Shown piece by piece: positions 35,662 through 44,855 of a stretch of DNA of 64,000 bases. The notes under the pieces were generated by a model. That model made no database searches. It saw only the letters and a list, made by a program, of their open reading frames with translations, and had not been told where the DNA came from. The DNA is from Aurantimonas marianensis. GTDB lineage: Bacteria > Pseudomonadota > Alphaproteobacteria > Rhizobiales > Rhizobiaceae. The DNA is taken from NCBI RefSeq assembly GCF_024195285.1, contig NZ_JALHBS010000069.1, positions 37,618 to 101,617 of the forward strand, written 5' to 3'. The stretch's first letter is position 1; every line of letters starts with the position of its first letter. Made by a program: the position numbers and the translations under genes.

Positions 35662-36542
35662 GCCACCTTCCCCAGCAGGCGCTCCGTCACTTCCCGCGAC
35701 AGCCGCGCCTTGTCCTCATGGGTCTTCAACAGGCACATCAGCGTTTCATGCACCGTCTCCGGCCGGTCGGCGAGATCGCGCACGTCGAGGCCGACCAGCG
35801 CCGCCGCCCAGTCCAGCGTCTCGGCGACACCGGGAACCTTGCGCAGATCCTCCTTGCGGATGCTCTCGACCATCCGCGCGATCTGCAGCGACAGCGAGGC
35901 GCCGGCGCCCTCAACCCGCGCCATGATGATGCGGGCCTCGCGATCGACGTGGGGATAGTCGACATAGTGATAAAGGCAGCGCCGGCGCAGCGCGTCCGAC
36001 AGCTCGCGCGTGCCGTTCGAGGTCAGCACGACATGCGGGATCGAGACGGCGGTAATTGTGCCGAGCTCGGGGATCGTGACCTGGAAGTCCGACAGGAGCT
36101 CGAGCAGAAACGCCTCGAACTCCTCGTCGGCGCGGTCGATCTCGTCGATCAACAGGATCGGCGGCCTTTCCCGGCGGATCGCGGCGAGGAGCGGGCGCTC
36201 CAGGAGGTATTTTTCCGAGAAGATCTGATCCTCGATCTCGCCCGCCTTGCCGCCCGCTTCAACCTGATGCGCCTGGATCGCCAGCAATTGCCGCTGGTAG
36301 TTCCATTCGTAGAGCGCCGCCGACTGGTCGAGGCCCTCGTAGCATTGCAGCCGGATCAGCTCGGCCGAATGCACGGCCGCCAGCGCCTTCGCGTCCTCGG
36401 TCTTGCCGACCCCGGCCTCGCCTTCCAGAAGCAGCGGGCGCTTTAGAAGGTCCATCAGCGAGATCGCCACCGCCAGTTCGCCGTCAGCGATGTAGCCCGC
36501 CGCGGCGAGGCGCTCGGCGATCTGGTCGCGGGACAGACTCAT
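35658..36542 (-). CDS. coxD: CoxD, MoxR-family AAA+ ATPase for CO dehydrogenase maturation
   Basis: A 294-residue MoxR-type AAA+ ATPase. Walker A is LLLEGEAGVGKTEDAKALA near residue 34, Walker B is PPILLIDEIDRADEEFEAF near 128, and sensor 1 with the arginine-rich segment is TSNGTRELSDALRRRCLYHY near 173. In Oligotropha, CoxD is a chaperone-like ATPase needed to insert sulfur and copper at the bimetallic active site. It sits between coxL and coxE, its usual place, and overlaps coxE by four bases. All catalytic motifs are intact. Confidence 0.93.
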   Translation of the reverse strand: MSLSRDQIAERLAAAGYIADGELAVAISLMDLLKRPLLLEGEAGVGKTEDAKALAAVHSAELIRLQCYEGLDQSAALYEWNYQRQLLAIQAHQVEAGGKAGEIEDQIFSEKYLLERPLLAAIRRERPPILLIDEIDRADEEFEAFLLELLSDFQVTIPELGTITAVSIPHVVLTSNGTRELSDALRRRCLYHYVDYPHVDREARIIMARVEGAGASLSLQIARMVESIRKEDLRKVPGVAETLDWAAALVGLDVRDLADRPETVHETLMCLLKTHEDKARLSREVTERLLGKVA

Positions 36543-36629
36543 GGCCGGTGCTCCGGTCTCCCCCGCGGCGTCGGCCGCGCGCCGATCGTAACGCGCGACG
36601 CCGCCATGCCTTGCCCTCTCACGACAGAC

Positions 36630-39050
36630 TCAACCGAGCGCGCCGAGGTCTTTCGCCGCCTTCCAGTTGCGCCAGAAATCATGCGGCATCTGGATATGCG
36701 TCGAGCCCAGAAACGAAAAGGCGTCGTTGACGGCGTTGGAAAAGGCCGGCACGCCGCCGACATTCGGGCTTTCGCCGACGCCCTTGGCGCCGATCGGGTG
36801 ATGCGGCGAGGGCGTGACCGTGAAATCGGTCTCCCAATGCGGGGTCTCGACGGCGGTCGGCATGAAGAAATCCATGAACGAGCCGGTGATGACGTTGCCG
36901 GTCTCGTCGTAGCGGATTTCCTGGCCCATCGCGATGGCGAAGGCTTCGGTCAGACCGCCATGGACCTGCCCCTCGATGATCATCGGATTGATCCGCGTGC
37001 CGCAATCGTCCAGCGCGTAGAAGCGGCGGATCTTGTAGACGCCGGTGTCGACGTCGATCTCCATCACGCAGATATAGGCGCCGAAGGGGTAGGTCATGTT
37101 GGGCGGATCGTAATAGCTCACCGCCTCCAGCCCCGGCTCCATGCCTGGCGGCACCGAATTATAGGCCGCCCAGCAGATGTCCTTCATCGACATGGTCTTT
37201 TCCGGCAGGCCCTTCACCCGGAAGCCGTCGATGTCCCATTCCAGATCGCCTTCATGGACCTCGAGCTTGTAGGCCGCGATCATCTGCGCCTTGGCCTTGA
37301 TCTTGCGCGCCGCCATGGCGATCGCCGCGCCGGCCACCGGGGTCGAACGCGAGCCGTAGGTGCCGAGACCGTAGGGCGCGGTGTCGGTGTTGCCCTCCTC
37401 GACCATGATGTCGTCGGCGGGAATCCCGATTTCCGTCGCGATGATCTGCGCCCAGGTGGTTTCGTGCCCCTGGCCCTGGCTCTTGGAGCCGACGCGGGCG
37501 ATGCCGGCGCCGGTCGGATGCATCCGGATCTCGCAGCTGTCGAACATGGCGATGCCGAGGATGTCGCAGTTCTTCGACGGGCCGGCGCCGACGATCTCGG
37601 TGAAGAAGGACACGCCGAGGCCCATGATCTCGCGCGTCTCGCCACGCTTGAAGGCCTCGCGCTTTTCGGACTGCTCCTTGCGCAGGCCGGCGTAGTCCAC
37701 CGTCTCCATCATCTTCTTCATGGCGGTCTGGTAGTCGCCGGAATCATATTCCCAGCCGAGCGCCGAGTGATAGGGAAACTGCTCCGGCTTGATGAAGTTC
37801 TTCAGCCGCAGTTCGGCCGGGTCCATGCCGAGCTTCTGGGCCAGAATGTCCATCCCGCGCTCGATGCAATAGGCGGCCTCCGTCACCCGGAACGAGCAGC
37901 GATAGGCGACGCCCCCCGGGGCCTTGTTGGTATAGACGCCGTCGACCGCCACATGCGCCGTCGGGAAATCATAGGACCCGGTGACGATGTTGAAGAAGCC
38001 GGCCGGCCATTTGGACGGATCGGCGCAGGCGTCGAAGGCGCCGTGATCGGCCAGCACATGGACGCGAAGCCCGGTGACCTTGCCCTCCCTGGTCGCGGCG
38101 ATCTCCGTGGTCATGTGGTAGTCGCGGGCGAACGACGTCGTGGTCAGGTTCTCGATCCGGTCCTCGACCCATTTCACCGGCTTGCCGGTGACGATCGTGG
38201 CGACGGCGGCGCAGATATAGCCCGGATAGGCGCCAACCTTGTTGCCGAAGCCGCCGCCGATATCCGGCGCGATCACGTGAATCTTGTGTTCGGGGATCTT
38301 GGCGATCAGCGCCACCACCGTGCGGATGACGTGCGGCGCCTGGAAGGTGCCCCAGATCGACAGCTCGCCGCGGATCTTGTCGAAGGAGCAGACGCACTGG
38401 CAGGTTTCCAGCGGCGAGGGATGGGTGCGGTGATAGGAGAGCATCTCCTTGATCGTCACGTCGGCCTTGGCGAAGGCGGCGTCGGTCAGCTCCCGATCGC
38501 CCACCGTCCACTCGAAAACATGGTTGTGGTGCTTGCGCGGCCCGTGCGCGCCCTCGGTTTTGCCGGCCAGATCCTCGCGCAGCACCGGCGCGTCGGGCGC
38601 CATCGCGGTGAACGGATCGATGACGACGTCGAGTTGCTCGTATTCGACCTCGACGGCGTTGATGCCGTCGTCGGCCGCGTAGCGGTCGGTGGCAACGACG
38701 AAGGCCACTTCCTGATTCTGGTAGAGCACCTTGCCATCGGCCAGCACCATCTGCACGTCGCCGGCGAGCGTCGGCATCCAGGCGAGATTGACGCCCTTGA
38801 GATCCTCGGCGGTCAGCACGGCCAAAACGCCCGGCACCTTCAGCGCCGCTTCCGTGTTGATCGAAACGACCCGCGCATGCGGATAGGGCGAGCGCACGAA
38901 ATCGCCGTGCAGCATGCCCGGCAGCTTCAGGTCGTCGACATAATTGCCCTTGCCTTGGGTAAAGCGCACGTCCTCGACGCGCTTGCGCTTGCAGCCCATG
39001 CCTTCGAGATTGGCCTCGCGTTGTTCGCGCGTCGGTGCCATGTCGTTCAT
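36630..39050 (-). CDS. coxL: CoxL, form I aerobic carbon monoxide dehydrogenase large subunit
   Basis: An 806-residue molybdenum- and copper-containing subunit that oxidises CO to CO2. The diagnostic form I loop AYRCSFR is present, with the Cu-ligating Cys at residue 385 (codon 37896-37898). The [12 protein letters not shown] block (near 525) and [13 protein letters not shown] (near 758, catalytic Glu) are also intact. These distinguish it from form II homologues, which carry AYRGAGR and often do not use CO. Translation starts at 39050, overlapping the coxS stop as ATGA; the longer open frame to 39245 is a shadow of coxS. With coxS and coxM it forms the (LMS)2 enzyme at the inner face of the cytoplasmic membrane. 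Confidence 0.96.
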   Translation of the reverse strand: MNDMAPTREQREANLEGMGCKRKRVEDVRFTQGKGNYVDDLKLPGMLHGDFVRSPYPHARVVSINTEAALKVPGVLAVLTAEDLKGVNLAWMPTLAGDVQMVLADGKVLYQNQEVAFVVATDRYAADDGINAVEVEYEQLDVVIDPFTAMAPDAPVLREDLAGKTEGAHGPRKHHNHVFEWTVGDRELTDAAFAKADVTIKEMLSYHRTHPSPLETCQCVCSFDKIRGELSIWGTFQAPHVIRTVVALIAKIPEHKIHVIAPDIGGGFGNKVGAYPGYICAAVATIVTGKPVKWVEDRIENLTTTSFARDYHMTTEIAATREGKVTGLRVHVLADHGAFDACADPSKWPAGFFNIVTGSYDFPTAHVAVDGVYTNKAPGGVAYRCSFRVTEAAYCIERGMDILAQKLGMDPAELRLKNFIKPEQFPYHSALGWEYDSGDYQTAMKKMMETVDYAGLRKEQSEKREAFKRGETREIMGLGVSFFTEIVGAGPSKNCDILGIAMFDSCEIRMHPTGAGIARVGSKSQGQGHETTWAQIIATEIGIPADDIMVEEGNTDTAPYGLGTYGSRSTPVAGAAIAMAARKIKAKAQMIAAYKLEVHEGDLEWDIDGFRVKGLPEKTMSMKDICWAAYNSVPPGMEPGLEAVSYYDPPNMTYPFGAYICVMEIDVDTGVYKIRRFYALDDCGTRINPMIIEGQVHGGLTEAFAIAMGQEIRYDETGNVITGSFMDFFMPTAVETPHWETDFTVTPSPHHPIGAKGVGESPNVGGVPAFSNAVNDAFSFLGSTHIQMPHDFWRNWKAAKDLGALG

Positions 39051-39547
39051 TGCGCGGCCTCCTGAAACTCGGTGCCGTTGATCTTGGCGGCCGCGTACTG
39101 GATCGCCTTGACGATGTTCTGGTAACCCGTGCAGCGGCAAAGATTGCCGGCGATGCCGAAGCGGATCTCCTCCTCGCTGGGCGTCGGGTTCTCCTGCAGC
39201 AGACGTTGGGCGCGCAGGATCATGCCCGGGGTGCAGAAGCCGCATTGCAGGCCGTGCATCTGCCTAAAGCCCTCCTGCAAGGCCGACAGCGTGCCGTCGG
39301 CATTGGCCACGCCCTCGATCGTGGTGATCGCGGCGCCTTCCGCCTGGACGGCGAACATCGTGCAACTCTTCACCGACATGCCGTCGATATCGATGGTGCA
39401 GGCGCCGCAATGGGTGGTCTCGCAGCCGATATGCGTGCCGGTGAGCTGCAAATTCTCGCGGATGAAATGGACGAGCAGCGTGCGCGGCTCGACGAGGCCT
39501 TCGACCGTCTCGCCGTTCACCGTCATCGTGACATGAGTTTTCGCCAT
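39047..39547 (-). CDS. coxS: CoxS, CO dehydrogenase 2Fe-2S small subunit
   Basis: A 166-residue iron-sulfur subunit. The N-terminal cluster ligands are in [15 protein letters not shown] near residue 43 and the second cluster in CGFCTPGM (near 102) and [14 protein letters not shown] (near 139). It transfers electrons from the Mo-Cu site of CoxL to the FAD in CoxM. Order coxM, coxS, coxL is the form I arrangement. It lies 9 nt after coxM and overlaps coxL by four bases, so subunit synthesis is coupled. No ligand is missing. Confidence 0.95.
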   Translation of the reverse strand: MAKTHVTMTVNGETVEGLVEPRTLLVHFIRENLQLTGTHIGCETTHCGACTIDIDGMSVKSCTMFAVQAEGAAITTIEGVANADGTLSALQEGFRQMHGLQCGFCTPGMILRAQRLLQENPTPSEEEIRFGIAGNLCRCTGYQNIVKAIQYAAAKINGTEFQEAAQ

Positions 39548-39556
39548 TGTTCCCCC

Positions 39557-40429
39557 TCAGCCGGCTTCGCCGGCGCGGCCAGCAGCGCGGGTCAGCGCCC
39601 GCGCGACCATGATGCCGCCGACGTGTTTGCGGTATTCGACCGGACCGCGCGTATCGGCGGCGGGCGACATGATCGCCTCGGCGGCGGCGGCGGCCTTTTT
39701 CAGCGTCGCCTCGTCGAGACTGGAGCCGACGACGAGCCCGGCCGCCTCTTCGGCGAGCAGCGGCGTGTCGGACAGATTGGTCAGCCCGATCGCGCAGGTC
39801 GCCACCGTGCCGCCTTCCATCGTCAACATGACGGCGGCGGCTGCCGTAGCGTAGTCGCCGACCTTTCGTTTCAGCTTTTCATAGGCGTAGCCGTGGCCCT
39901 TTGCCGGTGCCGGGATGGCGATCGCCGTCACGATCTCCCCCGGCTCCAGCGCGGTGACATAGGCGCCCTGATAGAATTCCGCCGCCGCGACCTCGCGGAC
40001 GCCATTCTGTCCTTCGATCCGGTAACGCGCGCCCAGCGTCATCATCAGCGCCGGCATGTCGTTGCCCGGATCGCCATTCGCCACATTGCCGCCGATCGTG
40101 CCGCGATAGCGCACCTGCGGGTCGGCGATCAAAAGCGCCGTCTCACGAAGGATCGGCAGCGATGCGGCGATGGTCTCGTCGGCAAGCAGTTCGTGCTGGG
40201 TCGTCATCGCGCCGATCACGATCGTGTCGTTCTCGCGGCTGATACCCTTGAGCCCGGAGATGGCGCCGAGGTCGACGAGATGCTCGGGCGCGGCGAGCCG
40301 CAGCTTCATCATCGGGATCAGGCTGTGGCCGCCGGCAAGAAGATTTGCTTCCTCGCCGAGCGATGCCATGAGCTGGACCGCCTCAGCGACGGTCGCCGGC
40401 CGGTGATAGTCGAACTGGCCCGTTATCAT
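39557..40429 (-). CDS. coxM: CoxM, CO dehydrogenase FAD-binding medium subunit
   Basis: A 290-residue flavoprotein subunit. FAD-contact motifs are LLAGGHSLIPMMKLRL near residue 30 and TIGGNVANGDPGNDMPAL near 110. The start MITGQFDYHRPATVAEA at 40429 follows a ggggaggaac ribosome site; an upstream in-frame Met at 40468 has none. It passes electrons to the quinone pool in characterised systems. It is the first structural gene after the coxC regulator, separated from it by 154 nt that hold three CACGAA direct repeats. Confidence 0.94.
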   Translation of the reverse strand: MITGQFDYHRPATVAEAVQLMASLGEEANLLAGGHSLIPMMKLRLAAPEHLVDLGAISGLKGISRENDTIVIGAMTTQHELLADETIAASLPILRETALLIADPQVRYRGTIGGNVANGDPGNDMPALMMTLGARYRIEGQNGVREVAAAEFYQGAYVTALEPGEIVTAIAIPAPAKGHGYAYEKLKRKVGDYATAAAAVMLTMEGGTVATCAIGLTNLSDTPLLAEEAAGLVVGSSLDEATLKKAAAAAEAIMSPAADTRGPVEYRKHVGGIMVARALTRAAGRAGEAG

Positions 40430-40525
40430 CGTTCCTCCCCTGTCCTTTCTCGCGATGGGCGCGGACATTGGAAGCTAGGCTGTTCCGTGGTTCGCGCCTC
40501 GGCAAGACAGCCGCCGTCAACGGGT

Positions 40526-40571
40526 CACGAACGCCCGGATTGCGCACGAAGCGCCGTTCTCGACACACGAA
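40526..40571 (-). promoter_or_regulatory. Three CACGAA/TTCGTG direct repeats between coxC and coxM
   Basis: On the plus strand CACGAA occurs at 40526, 40545 and 40566, that is TTCGTG three times in the direction of coxM transcription, spaced 19 and 21 bases. LytTR-domain regulators bind short direct repeats about two helical turns apart. The adjacent coxC product has a LytTR domain, so these are candidate CoxC sites controlling coxMSLDEF. Repeats and spacing are observed; function is inferred. Confidence 0.5.
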
Positions 40572-40583
40572 CTGCGTCAGTAT

Positions 40584-41786
40584 CTATGACGTGTTCTTGG
40601 CTTTCTGTGGCCGGGCGCCGTGCCGGGCGAGGCCAAGACGGGTCTTCAGTTCCGCGATCCTTGCCCGGCTCACCGGCACCTGGTGCGGCGCCGGCCCGTC
40701 GAGTTCGACGATGCCACCGTCGCCCGCCCGACGCACCGAGGCGACATGCGGGATCGCCACGATGTGGCTGCGATGCACCCGCACGAACTGGGCCGGGTCG
40801 AGTCGTGCCTCGGCCGTCGAAATCGACCACGGGCACATCCGCTCGCGGGTGCCGTCATGCACCAGCGTATAATGCGCGTCGGCCTTCACGCCGCGCACCT
40901 CCGCGACGTTGATGAAATGCGTGCCGTCGGGCCCTTCGACCGGCAGCCGCGTCACTGGCGGCGACGATAACGGCCCCTCGTCAGTCGGCGCATGAATCGC
41001 GCCAGCACCGAGTGCGCCCGTCGCGGACGCCGCCTCGCCGAAGCCCGCGGGAGCAAAGGCATGGACCGTCCGCTGGCGCGGTTCGGGAACCAGCAGCAGC
41101 AGGAAGCCCGCGGCGACGACGAAACACAGCAGCGCGACGATCAGCGCCAGAACTTCGGCCGACGCGACCAATCCGATAGGGCTCGCGCCGCCCAGCGAGT
41201 CGAGCCGCTGCAATCGCATCCCGTACATCGCGGTGTAATGCATGCCGGAGACGGCAAGGCCGAAGGCGACGGCGCTCGGCGCCAGCCGCCGGCCATCATG
41301 CGCGGCGATCAGGATTCGCAAGCCGCCGTAAGCCGTGCCGAAGGCGATGAGCGCCGCGAGACCGACCATGACGGGGTCGTGCTCGATGGCGAAATCGCCC
41401 GCCAGACCGTGAATTCCCACATAATGCATGGAGACGATACCGACGCCCAGCAACAGCGCCGAGGCAATCACGCGCCCTTCGGACGGTTCGCCGACGCTGA
41501 CGAAGAACAGCGAAACGCCGACGACCAGCGCGCAGATCAGAAACGAGACGATCGTCGGCAGAACGAGATAGCCGGCGGACTGCGGAAGCGGCGCGGCCAG
41601 CATGCCGATGAAATGCATGGTCCAGATGCTTACGGCGAGGAACACGGCCGCGCCGGCCAAGAGCAGCCGGCGGGTCAGCCCCGGCGCGCCGCGAACCCGC
41701 GCGGCGAGGCCGAAGCCCGTGTATCCGCCCAGAATCGCGACCGTCACCGAGAGGGCGACCAGATAGAAATTGTGCCCGTCGAACAT
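40584..41786 (-). CDS. coxC: CoxC, MHYT-sensor membrane protein with LytTR DNA-binding domain
   Basis: A 400-residue predicted membrane-bound regulator. The N-terminal part has about seven hydrophobic segments with three MHYT-type motifs: WTMHFIGM near residue 56, SMHYVGIHG near 119 and GMHYTAMYGM near 181. These are proposed to hold copper and sense CO, O2 or NO. After a further membrane segment, the C-terminal LytTR domain (about residues 290-390) contains VKADAHYTLVHDG and FVRVHRSHIVAIPHVASV. This architecture is that of CoxC in Oligotropha, which precedes coxM there too. It probably activates coxMSLDEF in response to CO. Confidence 0.92.
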   Translation of the reverse strand: MFDGHNFYLVALSVTVAILGGYTGFGLAARVRGAPGLTRRLLLAGAAVFLAVSIWTMHFIGMLAAPLPQSAGYLVLPTIVSFLICALVVGVSLFFVSVGEPSEGRVIASALLLGVGIVSMHYVGIHGLAGDFAIEHDPVMVGLAALIAFGTAYGGLRILIAAHDGRRLAPSAVAFGLAVSGMHYTAMYGMRLQRLDSLGGASPIGLVASAEVLALIVALLCFVVAAGFLLLLVPEPRQRTVHAFAPAGFGEAASATGALGAGAIHAPTDEGPLSSPPVTRLPVEGPDGTHFINVAEVRGVKADAHYTLVHDGTRERMCPWSISTAEARLDPAQFVRVHRSHIVAIPHVASVRRAGDGGIVELDGPAPHQVPVSRARIAELKTRLGLARHGARPQKAKNTS

Positions 41787-42020
41787 CTTGCTACCGGAAC
41801 GCGCCAGGCACCTTCCGGCGCGCCTTCCTCCTCGCGAAGAAGTCTATAACCGCCGGGACGGCAATGACAAATTGCCGGTGCCGCCATTTCGGTCAGGACG
41901 ATCGATCGGCGTAAAGCGATCATTCTTGCTGACGTTCATCAGACCCGCCAGGGCTCCCGAAACGTTGCGAATTCAGCTTCCTCGGCCGGGCCGGATGACC
42001 GCCGGATGGAAAGCGCGCGG

Positions 42021-42878
42021 CTAACCCGCGCGGGCCAGCAGGGACCGGGATTCGTTGCCTCGCGCAACCGCCTCGAGGAAGTGCCGGAAGACGGGATCGA
42101 ATGAGTCCGGCGTTTGCCGGAAGGGCGCGTGGCCGGCACCGTCGAGGACGTGGCATCGGCCTTCCCACAGCGTCGGGCAGCACAAGCTCTCCAGATAGCT
42201 CAGCTCCGCGAATGGCTCCTGCGATCCGTTGACGATGGCGACGGGGACGAATGCGCGTTCGAGAACGGCTTTCTGATCCGCCCAGTCGCCGCTCATCATG
42301 CTTCTGGCTAGAAGCGGCCGCACACGCTCGTCGGTCCGGGCGATCATCCGCTCAAGTTCGCGATTGCTGGTTTCTCCCAGGCAGACACGGGCAAATCGCT
42401 TGATTTCGCGCGGCGTCAGACGGCTCTTGGCCAGAAGATGCATGTCGCGCCGCAATTGATAACCGCGCATCACCCCCAGTATCCCGCTCGCGATCGGAGG
42501 GGCACCGACGATCATCACGCCGGCGATCCCGGGATGGCGATGCAGCATTTCCAGCGCGATATGGCCTCCATACGACCATCCGAACACGGCCGCATGCTGT
42601 ATTCCGAGGGTATCCAGGAGTTCGAGGGCGACGTCGGCATACCCGGACACCGAATAGGTTCGCGCGGGGTCGCAAGCGTCACTCGATCGGCCGTGTCCAG
42701 GAAGATCGAAGGCGATCATTCGATAGATTTCCGCCTCCGGACTCTCGATCTGCCGGCGGAAGACCTCCTTGCAGCTCGAGTTACCGTGAACGAGCAGAAC
42801 CGGGAGACCCTTGCCGCAGGTCTCGACGACGGAGACCTCGCCGTGGGTCGTTCGCACCGTTTTACACGCAACCGACAT
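42021..42878 (-). CDS. Alpha/beta-fold hydrolase
   Basis: A 285-residue alpha/beta hydrolase. The oxyanion segment LVHGNSSCKEVF is near residue 29 and the nucleophile elbow is FGWSYGGH near 99 (Ser in GWSYG). The catalytic His lies in DGAGHAPF near 250. A cap region rich in basic residues lies between residues 140 and 210. It stands alone between coxC and a low-GC gene, on the same strand as the cox cluster but 234 nt downstream of no cox gene in transcription order (it is upstream of coxC). A cox role is not indicated. Substrate unknown; related proteins are esterases, haloalkane dehalogenases or epoxide hydrolases. Confidence 0.85.
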   Translation of the reverse strand: MSVACKTVRTTHGEVSVVETCGKGLPVLLVHGNSSCKEVFRRQIESPEAEIYRMIAFDLPGHGRSSDACDPARTYSVSGYADVALELLDTLGIQHAAVFGWSYGGHIALEMLHRHPGIAGVMIVGAPPIASGILGVMRGYQLRRDMHLLAKSRLTPREIKRFARVCLGETSNRELERMIARTDERVRPLLARSMMSGDWADQKAVLERAFVPVAIVNGSQEPFAELSYLESLCCPTLWEGRCHVLDGAGHAPFRQTPDSFDPVFRHFLEAVARGNESRSLLARAG

Positions 42879-43152
42879 TCACTCGCACCGCGTCAAGACG
42901 CGCAACGATGCGCATCAGGAAGCGACATTTATGCGCCACAAGCGTTTACGTTGGGTTGAGGTTGGTTCTTTTCCCGGAAGTTAACGGATTATTTGGCGTC
43001 ACGCGACCTCCGACCTCTTCTGCAAGCGCCGATATGCAAATTCTGATTGCATTTCGCGAGTGGCTCCGCGATCATCCCCACTCGGTACTTGCGGTACGAG
43101 CGAACTTTTCACAGCTCGAACTCTCAGCGCGACACTTGTTCACATAAAAACG

Positions 43153-43737
43153 ATGCTAGCATCCATGCTGAATGATTTAATATTATCGTTATCCAGTGTT
43201 TCTCTTTTTTGTCTCTTCGCATGGGCGATTAGAAATCACTTCGCCGGAATGTCGATTCCGTCTGGCATGAAAATAGTCATGGCGATGTCGACCCTTGGAT
43301 TAGCCGTTTTCCTTATTACACTTTGGATGACGCCGCCATCTCCGTGGTTAACTCTGACATCTTTATCAATACAATTTTTTTCATTCCTGATTTTTATGTT
43401 GAGCTTAAAATCATCCGTAGCACATCAGCAATTTCTCGCTTTTAGCGATGAAGATCCGCTTTGTTTGATTGAGAACGGAATCTATAATTATGTCCGACAC
43501 CCATTTTATACGTCATATATATTATTTTGGCTGGCCTGTTTCGCGGGAGCACCCACCGTAGCGACCCTACTGATTTTGATCATATTAACAACATTGTATG
43601 TAACCGCGGCGCGCAAAGAAGAAGCCAGTTTCCTCGGAACCCGCTTTGCTGAGCCCTACGCCAGGTATCGATCCCGTGTCGGCATGTTTATCCCGAAATT
43701 GGGGCTGCCCCCCGTCATGCGAAACGATCCGCGGTGA
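43153..43737 (+). CDS. Isoprenylcysteine carboxyl methyltransferase-like membrane protein, low GC
   Basis: About 194 residues with four to five hydrophobic segments. The C-terminal half carries the family core NGIYNYVRHPFYTSYILFW near residue 113, followed by KEEASFLGTRFAEPYARYRS near 156. This is the S-adenosylmethionine-binding pattern of the ICMT/phospholipid-methyltransferase superfamily. The start at 43153 is provisional, since no good ribosome site is seen. The first 150 codons are strikingly A/T-rich compared with all neighbours, and so is the upstream 200 nt, which suggests horizontal acquisition. Methyl acceptor unknown. Confidence 0.75.
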   Translation: MLASMLNDLILSLSSVSLFCLFAWAIRNHFAGMSIPSGMKIVMAMSTLGLAVFLITLWMTPPSPWLTLTSLSIQFFSFLIFMLSLKSSVAHQQFLAFSDEDPLCLIENGIYNYVRHPFYTSYILFWLACFAGAPTVATLLILIILTTLYVTAARKEEASFLGTRFAEPYARYRSRVGMFIPKLGLPPVMRNDPR

Positions 43738-43792
43738 GCATTCTTACCCCCGGCGCGGCATTCGCCGAACCTTTCGCGGCAGCGAGAAGCCG

Positions 43793-44047
43793 TCAGCTCG
43801 CGAGCCCCACCGCCATCGCGCCGAGCGCGACGAGGTGAATCAGGATGATCGCCCGATCCTTCCACAGGATGCCGACCGCGAACCAGCCGATGAGCCCGGC
43901 CAGAAACAGATAGATGTTCCACGGCGTCCATCCGAAGGCGGTCGCCGTATAGCCCATGATATGGATGATCGACGCGACCCACTTGACCGCGAAGGCGATC
44001 TGGCCGGCGTCGCGCGGTGGCGGTACCGGGACGGCTTCAGACAGCAC
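43793..44047 (-). CDS. Small two-helix membrane protein
   Basis: An 84-residue protein with two to three hydrophobic segments (VKWVASIIHIMGYTATAFGW, IYLFLAGLIGWFAVGILW and AIILIHLVALGAMAVGLA). Its start lies inside the end of the SDR gene (11-nt overlap), so it is translated from the same transcript. I recognise no characterised family. A role linked to the SDR product is only suggested by the overlap. Confidence 0.65.
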   Translation of the reverse strand: MLSEAVPVPPPRDAGQIAFAVKWVASIIHIMGYTATAFGWTPWNIYLFLAGLIGWFAVGILWKDRAIILIHLVALGAMAVGLAS

Positions 44048-44738
44048 GGGTCAATCCGCCGTCGACGCGAATGTTCTGGCCGGTCATGTAGGCAGCGTCA
44101 TCGGAAGCGAGATAGGCGATCAGCGACGAGATTTCGCCGGCCTTGCCGTAGCGGCCCATGGGAATGCGGGCGCGGCGGTCCTCGGTCTCGGGCAGGCTGT
44201 CGATGAACCCGGGAAGAACGTTGTTCATCCGCACGTTGTCGGCGGCGTATTTGTCGGCGAACAGCTTGGTGAAGGCGGCGAGCCCCGCCCGGAAGACACC
44301 CGAGGTCGGAAACAGCGGGTCCGGCTCGAAGGCGGCGAAGGTCGAGATGTTGACGATCGAACCGCCGCCCCGCCCGATCATGATCGGCGCGACGATCCGG
44401 GTCGGCCGGATGACGTTGAGCAGATAGACCTCCATGCCGGTGTGCCAGTCCTCGTCGCTGATCTCGAGCACCGGCCCCTTCGGCCCGTGTCCGGCCGAAT
44501 TGACCAGCACGTCGACGCGGCCCCAGCGGTCCATCGCCAGATCGACGAGCCGTTGCAGATCCGCGACCGACCGGTTCGAGCCGGTGACGCCGACGCCGCC
44601 GAATTCGGCGGCCAGCGCCTCGCCCTTGCCCGATGACGACAGGATCGCGACCTTGTAGCCGTCGGCGGCCAGGCGCTTTGCCGCGTCGGCGCCCATGCCG
44701 CTGCCGCCGGCTGTGATGAGGGCTACTTTCGAGGTCAT
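44037..44738 (-). CDS. Atypical short-chain dehydrogenase/reductase lacking the YxxxK motif
   Basis: A 233-residue SDR fold protein. The cofactor-binding TAGGSGMGADAAKRLA is near residue 9 and the NAG-like LVNSAGHGPKGP near 83. After NISTFAAFEPDP, where the catalytic Tyr and Lys are expected, the sequence is LFPTSGVFRAGLAAFTKLFA with no YxxxK pair. It may therefore be a non-catalytic binding protein, or use different residues. The start at 44738 (MTSKVALITAG) is preferred to the longer frame reaching 44798. The LysR regulator is divergent, so it probably controls this gene and the small membrane protein behind it. Confidence 0.82.
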   Translation of the reverse strand: MTSKVALITAGGSGMGADAAKRLAADGYKVAILSSSGKGEALAAEFGGVGVTGSNRSVADLQRLVDLAMDRWGRVDVLVNSAGHGPKGPVLEISDEDWHTGMEVYLLNVIRPTRIVAPIMIGRGGGSIVNISTFAAFEPDPLFPTSGVFRAGLAAFTKLFADKYAADNVRMNNVLPGFIDSLPETEDRRARIPMGRYGKAGEISSLIAYLASDDAAYMTGQNIRVDGGLTRAV

Positions 44739-44802
44739 GACCGTTCTCCGTTGTCTCTGACCGGCGCCAGAATGGACCACCGACGGCGGCTTGACCAATC
44801 AT

Positions 44803-44819
44803 GTCTCGTCGCGCGAGAC
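44803..44819. promoter_or_regulatory. Inverted repeat GTCTCG-N5-CGAGAC in the SDR/LysR divergent region
   Basis: Perfect 6-bp arms with a five-base spacer lie between the SDR start (44738) and the LysR start (44856). A symmetric site in a divergent promoter beside a LysR gene is a reasonable LysR binding box. Confidence 0.45.
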
Positions 44820-44855
44820 TGCAGAATTTCTACTGCCTCAACAGGGACGTTCCCC

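Noticed and set aside
36606..39065. 819-residue plus-strand open frame opposite coxL
   Set aside because: Antisense shadow of coxL; no recognisable domains and no ribosome site.
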